Origin: Spirochaetota bacterium
Lineage (GTDB): Bacteria > Spirochaetota > Spirochaetia > Treponematales > Rectinemataceae
Assembly (NCBI GenBank): GCA_029265255.1
Contig: JAJUJQ010000025.1
Coordinates: 1-13,135 of the forward strand
Direction of reading: 5' to 3'
Length of the DNA: 13,135 nt
In this document: in pieces, positions 11,934 to 13,135 of the stretch
Position numbering within the stretch: position 1 is the first letter of the stretch
Layout: each line of letters starts with the position of its first letter
Notes under the pieces: model-generated
The model's database searches: none
Told to the model about the DNA's origin: nothing
The model's input: the letters and a program-made list of their open reading frames with translations, nothing else
Made by a program: the position numbers and the translations under genes

Positions 11934-13135
11934 ATGGATTTTCTCGTAGCCTCGCCGCAGGATATGCGCCGCAGAAACTGGAGGCCAGGGAGCCTAGACG
12001 CCGTCATCGTCACAGGCGACGCCTATGTCGATCATCCGTCGTTTGGAGCCGCACTGATAGGCAGGCTCCTTGAGGCACATGGCTACCGCGTGGGAATCTT
12101 GAGCCGCCCCGATCCGGACGATCCGGAAGTATTTCGCATGTTCGGAAGGCCGAGACTCGCCTTCCTCGTCACCGCAGGCGCCCTCGATTCGATGGTCTGT
12201 TCCTATACTGCGAACAAAAAACCGCGGGCAGCAGACGAATTCGCCCCGGGCGGAGACCGCTCTCTCTGCATGGCGGCGGACGGAACGATCGGCAAGAGCA
12301 GGCTCGGGCGCGTCAACGCGCGCCCAGACCGTGCGACGATTGTATACGCAAATTTGTGCAGGCAGGCCTACAAGGGAGTGCCGGTCATCCTCGGCGGAAT
12401 CGAAGCTTCCTTGCGGCGTCTCGCCCACTACGACTACTGGTCCGACACAGTGCGCCGCTCGATACTCCTCGACGCGAAGGCGGACCTGCTCATCTACGGC
12501 ATGGGGGAGCGGCAGATTCTGGAGACGATGCGGCGGCTCAAGGCTGCCGCCGAAGCGGAGAGAGAGCCCGATCTCCGGGGCATCAGAGGCACCGCCTGGG
12601 CAGTCCACGCATCGCGCCTGGTGGAAGCCGAACTCGACGGATCCAAAGCCGCTGTCACAGCAGCTGCGTCGAAAGACGCGGACGTCGACGCACTGATGCT
12701 CCCTTCCTACGACACGATACGGCCAGACACTGAAGAAGGTCGCCGAGCCTTTGCGGCGTCGTTCAGAATTCAGTACTACAATACTGACCCCTGGACGGCG
12801 AAACGGCTCATCGAGCCATGCGACGACCGATTCGTCGTTCAAGAACCTCCTGAGTTTCCACTTTCCCGCGAGGAGCTCGACGAAGTCTACGCCCTTCCAT
12901 TTCGCCGCGAGTGGCACCCCATGTACCACCAGTTCGACGGCGTGCCGGCCCTCGCTGAGGTGAAATTCTCGCTCGTATCCTCGCGAGGCTGCTTCGGCGG
13001 CTGCTCATTCTGCGCCCTCACCTTCCACGAGGGCCGCGTAGTCACCTCGCGCAGCATCGAGTCCATCGTCCAGGAAGCCAGAAAACTCACCCAAATGCCC
13101 GACTTCAAAGGCTACATCCACGACGTCGGAGGCCC
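11934..13135 (+). CDS. ygiQ: YgiQ family (UPF0313) radical SAM protein, 3' end missing
   Basis: The first 400 codons of a radical SAM protein; the gene runs off the window. The N-terminal half has the family stretches LDAVIVTGDAYVDHPSFGAA (21-40), YGMGERQILE and ILGGIEASLRRLAHYDYWSD, which distinguish YgiQ from other radical SAM proteins. The [4Fe-4S] motif is C353-C357-C360 (GCFGGCSFCAL), preceded by VKFSLVSSRG. Substrate and reaction are not known for the family, which is widespread in anaerobes and Gram-negatives. The ATG at 11934 was chosen because MDFLVASPQDM aligns with the usual short lead before the VTGDAYVDHPSFG motif; it has no ribosome binding site but a -10 hexamer eight bases upstream. 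The catalytic domain's later part and C-terminal extension are outside the window. Confidence 0.93.
   Translation, partial: MDFLVASPQDMRRRNWRPGSLDAVIVTGDAYVDHPSFGAALIGRLLEAHGYRVGILSRPDPDDPEVFRMFGRPRLAFLVTAGALDSMVCSYTANKKPRAADEFAPGGDRSLCMAADGTIGKSRLGRVNARPDRATIVYANLCRQAYKGVPVILGGIEASLRRLAHYDYWSDTVRRSILLDAKADLLIYGMGERQILETMRRLKAAAEAEREPDLRGIRGTAWAVHASRLVEAELDGSKAAVTAAASKDADVDALMLPSYDTIRPDTEEGRRAFAASFRIQYYNTDPWTAKRLIEPCDDRFVVQEPPEFPLSREELDEVYALPFRREWHPMYHQFDGVPALAEVKFSLVSSRGCFGGCSFCALTFHEGRVVTSRSIESIVQEARKLTQMPDFKGYIHDVGG

Noticed and set aside
11994..12929. Minus-strand frame of about 311 codons opposite ygiQ
   Set aside because: The plus strand has an uninterrupted frame with the YgiQ-specific motifs and the radical SAM cysteines; the antisense frame has no motif.
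1..13135. CRISPR array, tRNA/rRNA genes, insertion sequences, toxin-antitoxin or phage genes
   Set aside because: No regularly spaced repeats, cloverleaf-like sequences, transposase motifs or long terminal inverted repeats were noticed by eye; a covariance-model scan would be needed for small RNAs.

Overview
The window is GC-rich, tightly packed bacterial chromosome with 14 protein genes and no RNA gene, mobile element or CRISPR array. The best guess for the host is a spirochaete of the Treponema/Rectinema type. That rests on the gene content (DUF3798 binding protein with its ABC operon, DRTGG-PHP pair, membrane-anchored class III cyclase next to a lipoprotein) and on a relaxed lipobox. No rRNA or taxonomic marker is present, so this remains an inference.

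Left part (1-4277, minus strand): one ABC import operon read right to left. It holds a secreted DUF3798 substrate-binding protein, a double-domain sugar-type (RbsA-like) ATPase, an RbsC-like permease, and the first 97 codons of a second permease cut by the window edge. The last three genes overlap by 4-8 bases. The binding-protein gene is instead separated from the ATPase gene by 149 bases holding three hairpins, two of them terminator-like, which probably sets a high binding-protein to transporter ratio. The substrate is unknown.

Centre (4389-7883): divergent from the transporter, a six-helix membrane protein with a C-terminal class III nucleotide cyclase domain lacks the usual substrate-lysine and transition-state asparagine. 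It is followed by an unrecognised lipoprotein gene. Converging on these from the right is a DRTGG-domain plus PHP-domain pair.

Right-centre (7955-10505): a tiny unreported-looking ORF overlaps by ATGA the start of an ABC exporter ATPase, which in turn overlaps by ATGA a 12-helix exporter permease built as two similar halves. A 17-bp palindrome and overlapping -10 elements lie in the divergent promoter region 7884-7954. A membrane-anchored Holliday-junction-resolvase-like nuclease converges on the permease gene, with the two stop codons overlapping.

Right end (11126-13135): a LapA-domain protein and a DUF2892 protein converge on a shared hairpin. A YgiQ-type radical SAM protein then runs off the window. 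Several plus-strand genes (cyclase, ygiQ and perhaps the small ORF) have a -10-like hexamer just before the ATG and no ribosome binding site, suggesting leaderless transcripts.

No defence or otherwise flamboyant new system is evident. The best leads are the DUF3798 transporter with its terminator cascade, the degenerate cyclase-lipoprotein pair, and the small coupled ORF before the exporter.
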